Source of the DNA: Chlorobiaceae bacterium
Lineage (GTDB): Bacteria; Bacteroidota; Chlorobiia; Chlorobiales; Chlorobiaceae
Reading direction: 5' to 3'
NCBI GenBank assembly: GCA_013334485.1
Contig: JAAXXL010000025.1
Location: 1-34,552 of the forward strand
Length of the DNA: 34,552 bases
This document shows, piece by piece, positions 9,801-17,814 of the stretch (positions within the stretch are counted from its first letter, which is position 1; each line of letters opens with the position of its first letter). Below the pieces are notes generated by a model. That model saw only the letters and a list, made by a program, of their open reading frames with translations. It made no database searches and had not been told where the DNA came from. The position numbers were made by a program, and so were the translations under genes.

Positions 9801-9880
9801 TTCAGCTTTTCCTGAAGACGCTTTTCAGCAAGAAGCCGGAGCTCTGATGAGGGTTCTACAGTGGCTCTGTTCTTTTTCAT
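6839..9880 (-). CDS. Soluble hybrid sensor histidine kinase: PAS-GAF-PAS-PAS-HisKA-HATPase-REC
   Basis: The 1013-aa protein has no membrane segment, so it senses a cytoplasmic signal. Approximate order: coiled N-terminus (1-70), PAS (70-190), GAF (195-360), two PAS domains (375-500, 500-630), dimerisation/phosphoacceptor HisKA with GGIAHDFNN (His649), HATPase with an N-box [10 protein letters not shown] and [22 protein letters not shown] then GTGLGLS, and a C-terminal receiver with VDDE and Asp939 in VVTDLTMPE. The kinase and receiver residues are intact. No transcription-factor or other output gene lies beside it, so its partner is unknown. PAS/GAF ligands cannot be predicted; haem, flavin or tetrapyrrole binding are all possible. 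Confidence 0.88.
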   Translation of the reverse strand: MKKNRATVEPSSELRLLAEKRLQEKLKIDMASLSSPQDMIRIIHELSVHQLEHEMQQDELTHSRRELQSALDRYTEIYNLSPLGYLTLDEEGMVLEANLTASTILGVDRVVLVKQKFQPFVAPQDSFAFSALMERIFLQKIPGHCEVMLLTPETLQGKTKPACSGINVRMEAVPLHESNQCQIILSDISEIYKSNRALQAINNCNKALLHAESEEELLREICNIIVDTGGYRMTWVGYALDDAEKSVQPVAKAGVDDGYLSKLKISWGDNEHGQGPGGTAIRTGKPFTTRNMQLDPRFAPWRDEAISRGYLSSLGLPLGSGNHVFGVLNIYSGMADAFTAEETELLASLADNLAYGITTLRTRKAREESENELHQSEARYRSLFQNKYTVMLIVDPEDGQIVDANPAAVNFYGWTQEDLCRMNISQINMLTAPEIKAEMQRAKQDERNYFIFRHRRRDGSIRDVEVVSGAIMLEGKSLLYSIVHDFTERKRLQEELVASSQRMRVIMSATNSGIWENIPNTNIAVWSEEMWALMGLKPHSCQPSFDNWLKTIIPEDRVPTEKAVREAMKRGVEFNCIWRILDEKGSIRWLLSKGVPFRDSASTITRYVGIILDITEKRKEEEEKSALEALLRKSQRLEAIGTLAGGIAHDFNNILTPILGYSEMGYMSLLEEDPIREYFNEIMGAAERARNLVAQILTFSKDQESTPTIVCVQAVIDEALKLLRPSIPSTITIESRIEKSCRNILADSSKLHQVIVNLCTNAFHAMEESGGVLTIGLKEITLDSNNRKMFPKLDAQNYLQLTVSDTGTGMDDETMERIFEPFFTTKSVNKGTGLGLSVVHGIVKSLKGEINVESRQGKGSTFIIYLPVINEEIPESETEVTKAKGKGTVLLVDDEPAALKVLSLMIAKIGFNTDAQNSPKQALERFRSNPDEYDLVVTDLTMPEMTGFELAAAIHKTNPGTPIIMISGYGKNADDQYTLEQFGIRKSLNKPVKMVQIASAIQELIPAAETGSN

Positions 9881-10020
9881 GAAAGGGTTTTCATGCTCGG
9901 CGAAACACGGGTAATTCTGTACTGCTTCAATAATACCAAATGCGATGGACTATTCCCTTTTTTTATCGAAAAGGTTCAACTCAATCTCGTTGCATTTATT
10001 GGCTACTGTTCGGCATTATG

Positions 10021-10056
10021 GAGCAGGGGAGAGATAACGTTCTCTTGCCCCTGCTC
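10021..10056 (-). terminator. Strong hairpin downstream of the RhlE-like helicase gene
   Basis: GAGCAGGGG (10021-10029) pairs perfectly with CCCCTGCTC (10048-10056), with an inner GAGA/TCTC pairing. It begins 31 nt past the helicase stop codon on the minus strand. No U-run follows on either strand, so it may be an RNA-stabilising or factor-assisted terminator rather than a classical intrinsic one. Confidence 0.45.
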
Positions 10057-10086
10057 GATTGTGCGGAATCAACAAAGAGATCACTT

Positions 10087-11343
10087 TTACCTCGTTTTAC
10101 CCGATCTCGAAGACCACTGTTTAGGAGCACTTTTTGCCGGAGGTTTTGGTCCGGGGTGTCCCGAATTCCCTCTTCCGTGTTGTTTTGGGGCTTTTACAGG
10201 ATGATGATCCATCAAGGGGAACGGGTGGCTCTCTATAACCGGAATTTTTTTGCCAATCAGTTTCTCTACATCGCGCAGGTACTCTTTCTCTTCGGCATCA
10301 CAAAATGAGTAGGCGGTTCCTTTTGCCCCTGCTCTTCCGGTTCTTCCGATACGATGGACATAGGTTTCGGCAATATTCGAGATGTCAAAATTTATCACAT
10401 ACTCAAGTTCATCAACATCTATGCCCCGAGCGGCGATGTCGGTTGCTACCAGAACACGGGTAGACTGGTTTTTGAAATTCGTCAGGGCTCGCTGGCGGGC
10501 ATTCTGTGCCTTGTTGCCATGGATCGCTTCTGCACGGATATGATGATGAAGCAGGAATTTGACAACCTTGTCAGCCCCGTGTTTGGTTCGGGTAAACACA
10601 AGGGCGTTTTTAATATTCTGATCTTTCAGGATTTCAACCAACAGGCTGTTTTTATTACCCTTGTCGACAAAGTAGATGTACTGCTGAATAATGTCAACCG
10701 TTGAGGAGATCGGCGTTACTGATACCTCTGAAGGGTTATGCAGTATGGTGCCAGCAAGCTTGACGATTTCAGGCGGCAGTGTAGCTGAAAAGAAGAGTGA
10801 CTGTTTCTTCTTTGGCAGAACGGTCAATACTTTTTTTATGTCGTGAATAAAGCCCATATCGAGCATACGATCGGCTTCATCGAGAACAAATATCTCCACA
10901 TCCCGTAAATTAAGAAATCCCTGGTTCATGAGATCCAAAAGACGTCCGGGAGTAGCGATAACGATATCGACTCCGTTTCTCAATGCTGAAATTTGTGGAT
11001 TCTGGTTGACTCCACCGAAGATGACCGTATTGGTCAGTCCGGTATGACGTCCGTATGCCTTGAAACTTTCACCGATTTGAATGGCAAGCTCCCTGGTCGG
11101 GGTGAGTATGAGGCTTCTGATTTTCCTTTTTTTCTCATTAACCCGCGCTGCACTCAGGAGCTGAAGGATAGGAATCGCAAATGCTGCGGTTTTTCCGGTT
11201 CCGGTCTGTGCACATCCGAGTAAATCGTTGCCCTGGAGAATAATCGGGATGGCTTGAGCCTGTATAGGTGTAGGTGTTGTATAGCCCTCTTCCTGAAGCG
11301 ACTTTAAAATTGGCTCAATTATGTCCAATGAGTTGAATTGCAT
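10087..11343 (-). CDS. rhlE: DEAD-box ATP-dependent RNA helicase, RhlE-like
   Basis: The 418-aa helicase unwinds RNA duplexes in ribosome assembly, mRNA decay or cold adaptation. Every motif is visible: Q-motif TPTPIQ (23-28), Walker A AQTGTGKT (45-52), PTRELA (82-87), TPGR (131-134), DEAD (155-158), SAT (186-188), FTRTKHGADK, TDIAARGID and HRIGRTGRAG. The C-terminal tail (about 375-418) is Pro/His/Lys/Arg-rich and low complexity, typical of RNA-binding extensions in RhlE. It is preceded on the same strand by malic enzyme with a 99-bp gap. Assignment to RhlE rather than another DEAD-box paralogue rests on size and tail and is tentative. Confidence 0.9.
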   Translation of the reverse strand: MQFNSLDIIEPILKSLQEEGYTTPTPIQAQAIPIILQGNDLLGCAQTGTGKTAAFAIPILQLLSAARVNEKKRKIRSLILTPTRELAIQIGESFKAYGRHTGLTNTVIFGGVNQNPQISALRNGVDIVIATPGRLLDLMNQGFLNLRDVEIFVLDEADRMLDMGFIHDIKKVLTVLPKKKQSLFFSATLPPEIVKLAGTILHNPSEVSVTPISSTVDIIQQYIYFVDKGNKNSLLVEILKDQNIKNALVFTRTKHGADKVVKFLLHHHIRAEAIHGNKAQNARQRALTNFKNQSTRVLVATDIAARGIDVDELEYVINFDISNIAETYVHRIGRTGRAGAKGTAYSFCDAEEKEYLRDVEKLIGKKIPVIESHPFPLMDHHPVKAPKQHGRGNSGHPGPKPPAKSAPKQWSSRSGKTR

Positions 11344-11442
11344 AGGGTAAAATAGTAGTTCACGTGTACGTTAACGAGTGCATTGCTTTGCAGGTGCAGA
11401 GTGCCGTTCTGACGTTGAGTAGTTAGTAACGGCGTCATCTTG

Positions 11443-12609
11443 TTATGCTGCTGGTACAATGACCTCTCTTGATGCTATCTCAGTAATGGTGGCGACAATA
11501 TTATCCACCACATCTTCGTTAAATGCCGTCGGCATAAGCTGATCGGCGGTTGGAACTATGGAGTGGGCGATGGAAGCTGCTACAGCCATTTTTATTTCAG
11601 GTGTTACTTTTTTTATACCGGTTGTCAAGAGCCCCCTGAACAAGCCAGGAAAAACAAGGGCATTATTGACCTGGTTAGGGTAGTCAGAGCGCCCGGTGCC
11701 AACAATACTCGCTCCTGCTTTGAAAGCAAGATCAGGCATTATTTCAGGTGTCGGATTTGCCATGGGGAATATAAAGGGGTCCTTGTTCATTCCTGCAATC
11801 ATGGCTTCAGTTACAATGTTACCTTTCGAGACTCCGACAAAGACATCGGCACCAGCCAGTGTGCTTTGGAGATCACCGTGGTGTTTTGCCCTGTTACTGA
11901 CTTCAGCAATGTTTTGCTTGATCGGATTCATCCCCGGCCTGCCTTCATAGATGGCGCCCTTGGTATCAACGAGAACAACCTCCTTGACCTCTGCATGAAT
12001 AAGCAGTCGGGCGATAGCTATACCTGCGGCTCCAGCACCATTGATAACAATATGCAGGTCTCCGAGATTTCGGCCGGTAACGCGGCAGGCATTGATGATC
12101 GCGGCCAGGGTTACGATGGCAGTTCCGTCCTGATCATCATGAAAAACCGGAATTGAGAGCTCGTTTTCGAGGCGCTCCAGAATTTCAAAACAGCGTGGCG
12201 CAGAAATATCCTCCAGATTGATACCGCCAAAACTCGGCTCAATAAGTTTGCAGAATTTAATGATATCCTCAACATCGGTTGAATTGATGCAGAGCGGGAT
12301 AGCATCAATACCGGCGAACTCCTTGAAAATTATGGATTTCCCTTCCATGACCGGCATTGCCGCTTCCGGTCCGAGGTTGCCAAGTCCCAAAATCGCTGTT
12401 CCGTCAGAGACAACAGCAACCTGGTTTGCACGATTGGTCAGCGTAAAAGATTTCTCCTTATCACGACCGATTTCACTACAGACCGCAGCAACTCCGGGAG
12501 TATAGGCCAATGAGAGATCGTATTTGTTTTTGATCTCTACCTTGGATCGGATTTCGATTTTACCTCTTGATTTGAGGTGTAATTCAATAGATTTTTTTGA
12601 GTAGTCCAT
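11443..12609 (-). CDS. Malic enzyme, short NAD(P)-dependent form
   Basis: The enzyme decarboxylates malate to pyruvate and CO2 with reduction of NAD(P)+, linking the reductive TCA cycle to pyruvate. The 388-aa length matches short bacterial malic enzymes lacking the C-terminal phosphotransacetylase-like domain. Key residues are present: Tyr36 in AYTPGVA, Lys91 in MEGK, metal ligands Glu133-Asp134 in NLEDI and Asp159 in HDDQDGTA, and the Rossmann motif GAGAAG (191-196). VDTKGAIYEGR follows the nucleotide-binding fold; cofactor preference is not resolved. A 630-bp non-coding region precedes it, with a near-palindrome GAAAGCTCAAGCTTTC at 12691-12706 about 80 nt upstream that might be an operator. 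Confidence 0.92.
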   Translation of the reverse strand: MDYSKKSIELHLKSRGKIEIRSKVEIKNKYDLSLAYTPGVAAVCSEIGRDKEKSFTLTNRANQVAVVSDGTAILGLGNLGPEAAMPVMEGKSIIFKEFAGIDAIPLCINSTDVEDIIKFCKLIEPSFGGINLEDISAPRCFEILERLENELSIPVFHDDQDGTAIVTLAAIINACRVTGRNLGDLHIVINGAGAAGIAIARLLIHAEVKEVVLVDTKGAIYEGRPGMNPIKQNIAEVSNRAKHHGDLQSTLAGADVFVGVSKGNIVTEAMIAGMNKDPFIFPMANPTPEIMPDLAFKAGASIVGTGRSDYPNQVNNALVFPGLFRGLLTTGIKKVTPEIKMAVAASIAHSIVPTADQLMPTAFNEDVVDNIVATITEIASREVIVPAA

Positions 12610-13239
12610 TATTATTATTGCAGGTTTGCTTCCTGCTAAAAAATTGGTTGAAAAAGGAGTAATTCAGCTTGTTATACCGGGTATTCCTTTGAAAGCTCAA
12701 GCTTTCCGGAAATTAAGGTACAGGCGGAAAGGGTGAATGAAAAGCCCGACAATATAGATTTTTTTTTCTTTTCTGAACGTTCCAGGCAGGATAAATAAGC
12801 TTGAGATCTATTTTATTAATACCGAACCACTTACAAGAATCTCACGCTAAACGTTCCATCTTCCGGGTATTTATCCCGAACTCATCTGTTCCCCTTGCCA
12901 AAAAATGGCTCTCCAGGGTATATGCAAGTTGATTTCCCTTTCGGGTTGCAAGGCATTGAATACTCGTTCCGAAAAATGTCCGGGCACTGATTTCAATCAG
13001 TTGTATGGTATACAATATGCCGTATTACCGGTATTTACTTCAAGCAATATTATTGGCAATTTTGGACTATCAACATAAGAATCAACAATCAGTATGCTGT
13101 TTCTCTGCACGCCTGCTTGCGACTGAGAGTGGCTGATCGAAAGTGCCACACCTCTGTTACCGCTCGCTTAACAGTGATGCGTTTCAGAAAGGGATTGGCT
13201 GGTTCACTACAATTGAGTTTAACGTAAAATTCAGCACGC
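12610..13239. other. 630-bp non-coding region between malic enzyme and csp
   Basis: This holds the divergent promoters of malic enzyme and the cold-shock gene. Short inverted repeats are visible: GAAAGCTCAAGCTTTC (12691-12706), ACTGATTTCAATCAGT (12987-13002) and TTGTATGGTATACAA (13001-13015); the last two overlap. A long structured 5' leader for csp is plausible, as known for cspA-type genes, but is inference. The only sizeable ORF (12906, 57 codons) lacks a ribosome-binding site and I do not accept it. Confidence 0.5.
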
Positions 13240-13458
13240 ATGGCTAAAAGTATAGTCAAATGGTTTGATGGTAAAAAAGGGTATGGATTTATTGTGAATC
13301 CTGATGGGGGAGAGGATATTTTTGTTCATTACTCGACCATTGATTCCGTGCACCGTTTCAGGTTTCTTAACGAGAATGCACAGGTTGATTATGAACTTGA
13401 CAATTCAACGAAGAGGTTACAGGCTAAATATGTGCGGGAAATTTCAGTTGCCTCCTGA
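13240..13458 (+). CDS. Cold-shock domain protein
   Basis: The 72-aa single-domain OB-fold protein binds single-stranded RNA and DNA and acts as an RNA chaperone. RNP1 KGYGFI (13-18) and RNP2 DIFVHYS (26-32) are both present, and VKWFDGKKGYGF matches the family consensus. The C-terminal half (VHRFRFLNENAQVDYELD) diverges from E. coli CspA, which has more Gly here, but the length is standard. It converges on hup, with a strong shared hairpin between. Confidence 0.92.
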   Translation: MAKSIVKWFDGKKGYGFIVNPDGGEDIFVHYSTIDSVHRFRFLNENAQVDYELDNSTKRLQAKYVREISVAS

Positions 13459-13559
13459 CCAGCAAGGGAGTTTCAGCTAATGCTGAGATACCTCTGAAAT
13501 GGCAATCTGTTTTTTATGAAAGGGCAGGTTTTTCAGTAATTAATCGGCGCAACAGAATA

Positions 13560-13593
13560 CAAGTCCATCATGCGCACGGCTATGATGGACTTG
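13560..13593. terminator. Hairpin between convergent csp and hup, likely bidirectional terminator
   Basis: CAAGTCCATCAT (13560-13571) and ATGATGGACTTG (13582-13593) form a perfect 12-bp stem with a 10-nt loop. It lies 101 nt past the csp stop and 22 nt past the hup stop. No long U-run follows on either strand. Confidence 0.6.
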
Positions 13594-13615
13594 AAAAAGG
13601 TGTAAAGTCGCCTGA

Positions 13616-13891
13616 TTATCCCCCGACTTCATCCTTCAATGCCTTTCCTGGTTTGAATTTAACTACTTTTTTAGCGGCAATGGTAATGGTTTTGCCTGTC
13701 TGGGGATTTCTTCCCTGACGTGATGCCCGATCTACGGCTGCGAAGGTTCCGAAACCGGCAAGTGGCACATCGTTACCACTTTTTAAAGTAGCTTTTACAA
13801 TACTGATAAAGGCTGTAAGAGCCCTGTCAGCATCTGCCTTGGTCAGATTGGCCTGAGCAGCAATTTTTTCGATTAATTCTGCTTTGGACAT
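13616..13891 (-). CDS. hup: Histone-like DNA-binding protein HU
   Basis: The 91-aa protein is full length for HU, a dimeric nucleoid protein that bends DNA. It starts [16 protein letters not shown], has [24 protein letters not shown] (about 47-70) containing the DNA-contacting beta-arm with its RNP Pro, and ends [14 protein letters not shown]. Those segments are diagnostic; IHF subunits are usually longer with a different arm. Its 5' side contains one copy of the 142-bp mobile element, starting 105 nt upstream of the start codon, which may supply or displace promoter sequences. Confidence 0.94.
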   Translation of the reverse strand: MSKAELIEKIAAQANLTKADADRALTAFISIVKATLKSGNDVPLAGFGTFAAVDRASRQGRNPQTGKTITIAAKKVVKFKPGKALKDEVGG

Positions 13892-13995
13892 AGAGTGTAT
13901 TATTTTTGAAGTTAGGGAAAAGGTCTATTTGTTCGGTCAAATCATGAGATTACAGGCAGTCCCGCGTTATTGTCGCGTGTACAGCATTTATATGA

Positions 13996-14137
13996 GGGCA
14001 CCTCTATTTATTGTCGTGAGAAGCCCGAGGATAAGGCGGATGGAGCACAGAAACCGGAGTGTACAGGTAGTACATGAGGATTTCGAGCACCACCCAACGC
14101 AGTAATCGGGTTTCGGAATAAATAAATAGAGGTGCCC
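13996..14137 (+). mobile_element. 142-bp MITE-like element, copy 1
   Basis: The element has 17-bp perfect terminal inverted repeats: GGGCACCTCTATTTATT at 13996-14012 and its reverse complement at 14121-14137. It is flanked by a 4-bp direct repeat ATGA (13992-13995 and 14138-14141), the expected target-site duplication. A second copy in the opposite orientation at 28770-28911 matches at 138 of 142 positions with no length change. It has no coding capacity, so it would depend on a transposase elsewhere. It lies upstream of hup. Confidence 0.9.
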
Positions 14138-14532
14138 ATGATCTGGTTACTTTATGATACCCGAAAAAAGGAGGTCATGAAATCAATCTGATAGTGATAG
14201 GTGGTGAGTGATGAGCGTTATCACCAGAAACGGCTACCAACAGCTAAAATAAACCAAAATATCTCAAATATTTCAAATTCATGCCTCTTGTATACTCTTA
14301 AAACACTCTTAACCGGTGATTCTCCTCTCTTTTGATCTTGATTTTTGTCCTTTTGCGTTATAAATAACAGCGAATGAACTGCGAACTCTCTGTCAGGGCA
14401 ATGTTTTCGTGACAACAGGGCCACTGTTTCTCGAAAGCGCAGGTTGAGAGTGGTTATCCTCCTTTATTGTATCTCTCTTGTTGTGGTATCGCATTTATTT
14501 AATTACCGTTTACTCTCAGCAGGAGGGAACAG

Positions 14533-14577
14533 TTGTTTCTTTTTCCGACTGCATATTCTGAACTGATAAACCGGTGA
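14533..14577 (+). CDS. Possible 14-codon leader ORF before recC
   Basis: A TTG codon 4 nt after AGGAGGGA opens 14 codons (MFLFPTAYSELINR if TTG initiates) and stops at TGA, 9 nt before the recC ATG. It is in the recC frame. The recC start has only a weak ribosome-binding site, so translational coupling through this leader is plausible. Alternatively, the TTG is not used. Confidence 0.3.
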   Translation: MFLFPTAYSELINR

Positions 14578-14586
14578 GCCAGACTG

Positions 14587-17500
14587 ATGCCGCTTAATCT
14601 TTTTACAAGCAACCGGATGGAAGTTCTGGTTGATGCCCTTGGCAGTACACTTTCTGAACCCGCAACTTCGGTGTTGTCGAGAGAGATGATTGTTGTGCAG
14701 AGCAGGGGCATGCAGCGCTGGCTTTCAATGGAACTGGCCAGCCGTTTTGGCGTATGGGCCAATGGCCACTATCCCTTCCCTAACTCTATGGTCATTGAGC
14801 TTTTTGCGTCGCTGTTCCCATCTCTCTCGAACTCCTCCGCTTTTGTTCCGGAGGTCATGGCATGGAAAATCATGCAGCTTCTGCCGGCACTGCTTGAAAG
14901 TGCCCCATTTGACTCATTGCAGCACTATCTTTCAGACGATTGCGATGGCATCAAGCTTTTCCAGCTTTCGGAAAAAATTGCAGATACCTTTGACCAGTAC
15001 ACCCTTTTCCGTTCGGATCTGCTTGCAGAATGGGAGAGTGGCAAGAGTGATATAGTTGGAGATGAGTGGCAGGCAATTTTGTGGCGCAGGCTTAATTCGG
15101 AAATTCCGGGAGTGCATCGGGGTCAGATGAAAGAGCAGTTCTGTATGAAGCTGAGTCACTCATTACGCAAAGAGTTTGATCTGCCGGAGCGGATCTCGCT
15201 TTTCGGGATTTCGTACCTGCCGAAATATCATCTTGATATCCTTTCATCAGTCGCAAGGTTGACAGAGGTAAACCTTTTTCTTTTAAGCCCGACCTATCAA
15301 TACTGGTCTGATATTCTTCCCAAAAAAAGGGTCATGAGGCTCTCTTTGCCGGAGCGGAAACTCCGGAGTGAAGGTAATCCGTTGCTGGCATCTCTCGGCA
15401 CGACAGGTCGTGATTTTTTTGACATGATTCTTGACCTGAGCGATGGGGCATATATCCAGGAGGAGATGTATGACGATCCGGGACATGATTCTCTGCTCCA
15501 CTCGTTGCAGTCTGATATGCTGCACCTTTCAGGTACCGGTGACGAGGCGGATGAAACAGCAAGGACTCTTGATCCCCTTGACCGATCGGTTCGAATCCAC
15601 TCCTGTCACTCTCCGCTTCGTGAAATTGAGGTGCTTCATGACAACATTCTTGAGATGCTCTCAGGTGACAGCACGCTTACTGCGGGGGATATTGTTGTAA
15701 TGACCCCTGATATCGAGATCTACTCCCCCTACATTGCAAGTGTTTTTTCTGAAGTGGTGAATGGCGCTGCACATCTTCCATTTTCGATTGCGGATCGCAG
15801 GATCGTTAATGAAGGGGAGATCGCTCATGCGGTTCTCAAGGTTTTATCGCTTTATGGAAGCAGGCTTGCTGCATCCGAACTTTTTGATCTGCTCTCCTCT
15901 CCGCCAGTAATGAGGCGTTTCGAAATTGATGATGAAGCTCTCGGCATTATCCGGAACTGGATAGAGAAAACCAGGATTCGATGGGGAATGGATGAGCATG
16001 ATCGGGAGAGGAGGGCGCTGCCCTCCTACAGGGAAAACTCATGGCGGGAAGGGCTGAAGCGTTTGCTGCTCGGTTATGCCATGGCGGATGAAGAGCAGCT
16101 TTTTAATGGTACTCTTCCTTTTGGCGATGTTACGGCTTCGTCTTCCGATACTCTCGGCAGGTTTGCTGAATTTGTCGATGCCGTTGAGGCTTTTGTTCAA
16201 TCGCTTGATCGATTGCGCGATCTTGAGGGGTGGAGGCGCTGGTTTCAGGAGCTTCTTGCTGCTTTTATTTCACCGGATGAGAGTTCTGAACGGGAGTACG
16301 CCTCGATTGCTGCACTAGGTGAAACGATCTCTGATATCTCCGGAGGTGCAGCGTATGATGGTGAGGTGAGTGCGTCAGTCATGCTCTCCTGGTTCAAGGC
16401 CAGGCTTGAGCAGCAGGAGCAGGGTCTCGGATTTATGACTGGCGGGATAACGTTTTGCGCCATGTTACCGATGCGAAGTATTCCATTCAAGGTTGTTGTG
16501 CTTGTCGGTATGAATGATTCGGCCTTTCCCCGTCAGAACCGTCCGCCGGGATTTGATCTCATTGCAACATCGCCCCGTCGCGGAGATCGCTCCCTGCGCA
16601 ATGAGGATCGTTACCTTTTTCTTGAGTCTCTTCTGTCAGCCAGGGAGATATTCTATATCAGCTATGTCGGTCAGAGTATCAGGGACAACAGTGAAAAACC
16701 TCCCTCTGTGCTTGTCAGCGAACTGCTTGATGCGGTACATAGAGGGTTTCGTCTCTCCTCAGGAGCCCCTCTCACGGATCATATAGTGGTTCGCCATCGG
16801 CTGCAAGCTTTCAATCCTGAATATTTTACAGCAGGGTCCGGCCTCTTCAGCTATTCAACAGATAATTACAATGCGCTCATTGAAAAACAGCACCCGCTCA
16901 GCACGTTACGACCCTTCATGAGTGAACAGCTTGAAGAACCCTCAGAGGAGTGTAAATCTGTGCCGCTGGAGCAGCTTCTCAGATTTTATGACAATCCCTC
17001 CCGTTTTTTTCTTGAGCAGCGACTTGCTATCCGGATTGAAGAGTCCGCGCGACCGCTTGAAGATCGTGAGCCTTTTACCCTGGAGGGGCTGGAGCGATAC
17101 CAGCTCCAGCAGGAGCTTCTGAAGATTATACTCCAGGGTGAGGCGCCCGAAGAACAGCTCCCCCTGTTTCGAAGCCGGGGGATGCTGCCGCCTGCCCTGC
17201 ATGGTGAACGGTTGTTTTTTGAGCTTCTTGGGGAGGTGAAGGCTTTTGCCGCACAGGTACAAGAGCAGAGTGGTGGAAGAGAGCGGCTTGCCCCGCTTGA
17301 TGTTGATCTTCAGCTTGGCGGATTTCGACTTACCGGGAGGCTTGAGAGGGTGTGGCCGGAGCATCAACTGCATTATCGATGCGCAAAGAGGCGTCCGAAA
17401 GACACCATCAGGAGTTGGATAGAGCATCTTGTGCTCAATGCGGAAGCCAGAATTGGTTATCCTGCCGGGACTCTTCTGCTCATGGTTGACGGCCTCACGC

Positions 17501-17814
17501 GATTTTCCCCCGTTGATGACGCAGCAGTTCATCTTGAACACCTGCTGAACCATTACTGGCAGGGGCTCTTGACGCCGCTTCGATTTTTCCCCCACTCATC
17601 ACTGGCTTATGCTTCAAAGAGTGAAGAGCCTGAGAAGCTCAAAGCGGCACGCGTGGCGTGGATGGATAACGACTTTACCAGCATACCCGGAGAGGGCTCT
17701 GATCCGGCAATCTTGCGCTGTTTCGGAGTCGGCGATCCCTTTGATGCCGAGTTCCGCGCTCTTTCCGACGAGCTGCTCTCCCCCATGATTCGGGCAGGAG
17801 GCAATGCGGAATGA
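14587..17814 (+). CDS. recC: Exodeoxyribonuclease V gamma subunit RecC
   Basis: RecC is the Chi-recognising scaffold of RecBCD, which processes double-strand breaks for recombination. The 1075-aa length is normal. The N-terminus LFTSNRMEVLVDAL...VQSRGMQRWLSMELASRFGVWAN aligns by eye with E. coli RecC (HSNRLDVL...VQSTGMAQWLQ), which supports the start at 14587. The segment ALLESAPFDSLQHYLSDD...KLFQLSEKIADTFDQY is also RecC-specific. The inactivated helicase fold shows in FKVVVLVGMNDSAFPR (about 635-650). The stop overlaps the recB start by 4 nt (ATGA). Confidence 0.95.
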   Translation: MPLNLFTSNRMEVLVDALGSTLSEPATSVLSREMIVVQSRGMQRWLSMELASRFGVWANGHYPFPNSMVIELFASLFPSLSNSSAFVPEVMAWKIMQLLPALLESAPFDSLQHYLSDDCDGIKLFQLSEKIADTFDQYTLFRSDLLAEWESGKSDIVGDEWQAILWRRLNSEIPGVHRGQMKEQFCMKLSHSLRKEFDLPERISLFGISYLPKYHLDILSSVARLTEVNLFLLSPTYQYWSDILPKKRVMRLSLPERKLRSEGNPLLASLGTTGRDFFDMILDLSDGAYIQEEMYDDPGHDSLLHSLQSDMLHLSGTGDEADETARTLDPLDRSVRIHSCHSPLREIEVLHDNILEMLSGDSTLTAGDIVVMTPDIEIYSPYIASVFSEVVNGAAHLPFSIADRRIVNEGEIAHAVLKVLSLYGSRLAASELFDLLSSPPVMRRFEIDDEALGIIRNWIEKTRIRWGMDEHDRERRALPSYRENSWREGLKRLLLGYAMADEEQLFNGTLPFGDVTASSSDTLGRFAEFVDAVEAFVQSLDRLRDLEGWRRWFQELLAAFISPDESSEREYASIAALGETISDISGGAAYDGEVSASVMLSWFKARLEQQEQGLGFMTGGITFCAMLPMRSIPFKVVVLVGMNDSAFPRQNRPPGFDLIATSPRRGDRSLRNEDRYLFLESLLSAREIFYISYVGQSIRDNSEKPPSVLVSELLDAVHRGFRLSSGAPLTDHIVVRHRLQAFNPEYFTAGSGLFSYSTDNYNALIEKQHPLSTLRPFMSEQLEEPSEECKSVPLEQLLRFYDNPSRFFLEQRLAIRIEESARPLEDREPFTLEGLERYQLQQELLKIILQGEAPEEQLPLFRSRGMLPPALHGERLFFELLGEVKAFAAQVQEQSGGRERLAPLDVDLQLGGFRLTGRLERVWPEHQLHYRCAKRRPKDTIRSWIEHLVLNAEARIGYPAGTLLLMVDGLTRFSPVDDAAVHLEHLLNHYWQGLLTPLRFFPHSSLAYASKSEEPEKLKAARVAWMDNDFTSIPGEGSDPAILRCFGVGDPFDAEFRALSDELLSPMIRAGGNAE

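Larger units (their letters stand above)
13892..14586. other. 695-bp region between hup and recC: MITE copy 1, mini-ORFs, no ordinary gene
   Basis: Besides the mobile element (13996-14137), the region contains a strong Shine-Dalgarno AAGGAGGT (14168-14175) followed by a four-codon ORF and four consecutive in-frame stops (14177-14200), and a second strong Shine-Dalgarno AGGAGGGA (14521-14528) before a 14-codon ORF that ends just ahead of recC. The remainder, about 14201-14520, is A/T-rich and shows no gene I can support. Confidence 0.55.

Noticed and set aside
12906-13079. 57-codon ORF upstream of csp
   Set aside because: There is no ribosome-binding site, no recognisable motif, and it overlaps short inverted repeats in a likely leader or promoter region.
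13884-14105. 73-codon ORF crossing the hup upstream region and MITE copy 1
   Set aside because: It is a chance frame through the mobile element; the inverted copy at 28770-28911 shows no selection for coding.
14221-14424. 67-codon minus-strand ORF between hup and recC
   Set aside because: The composition is unlike neighbouring proteins, with no ribosome-binding site or motif; probably chance.
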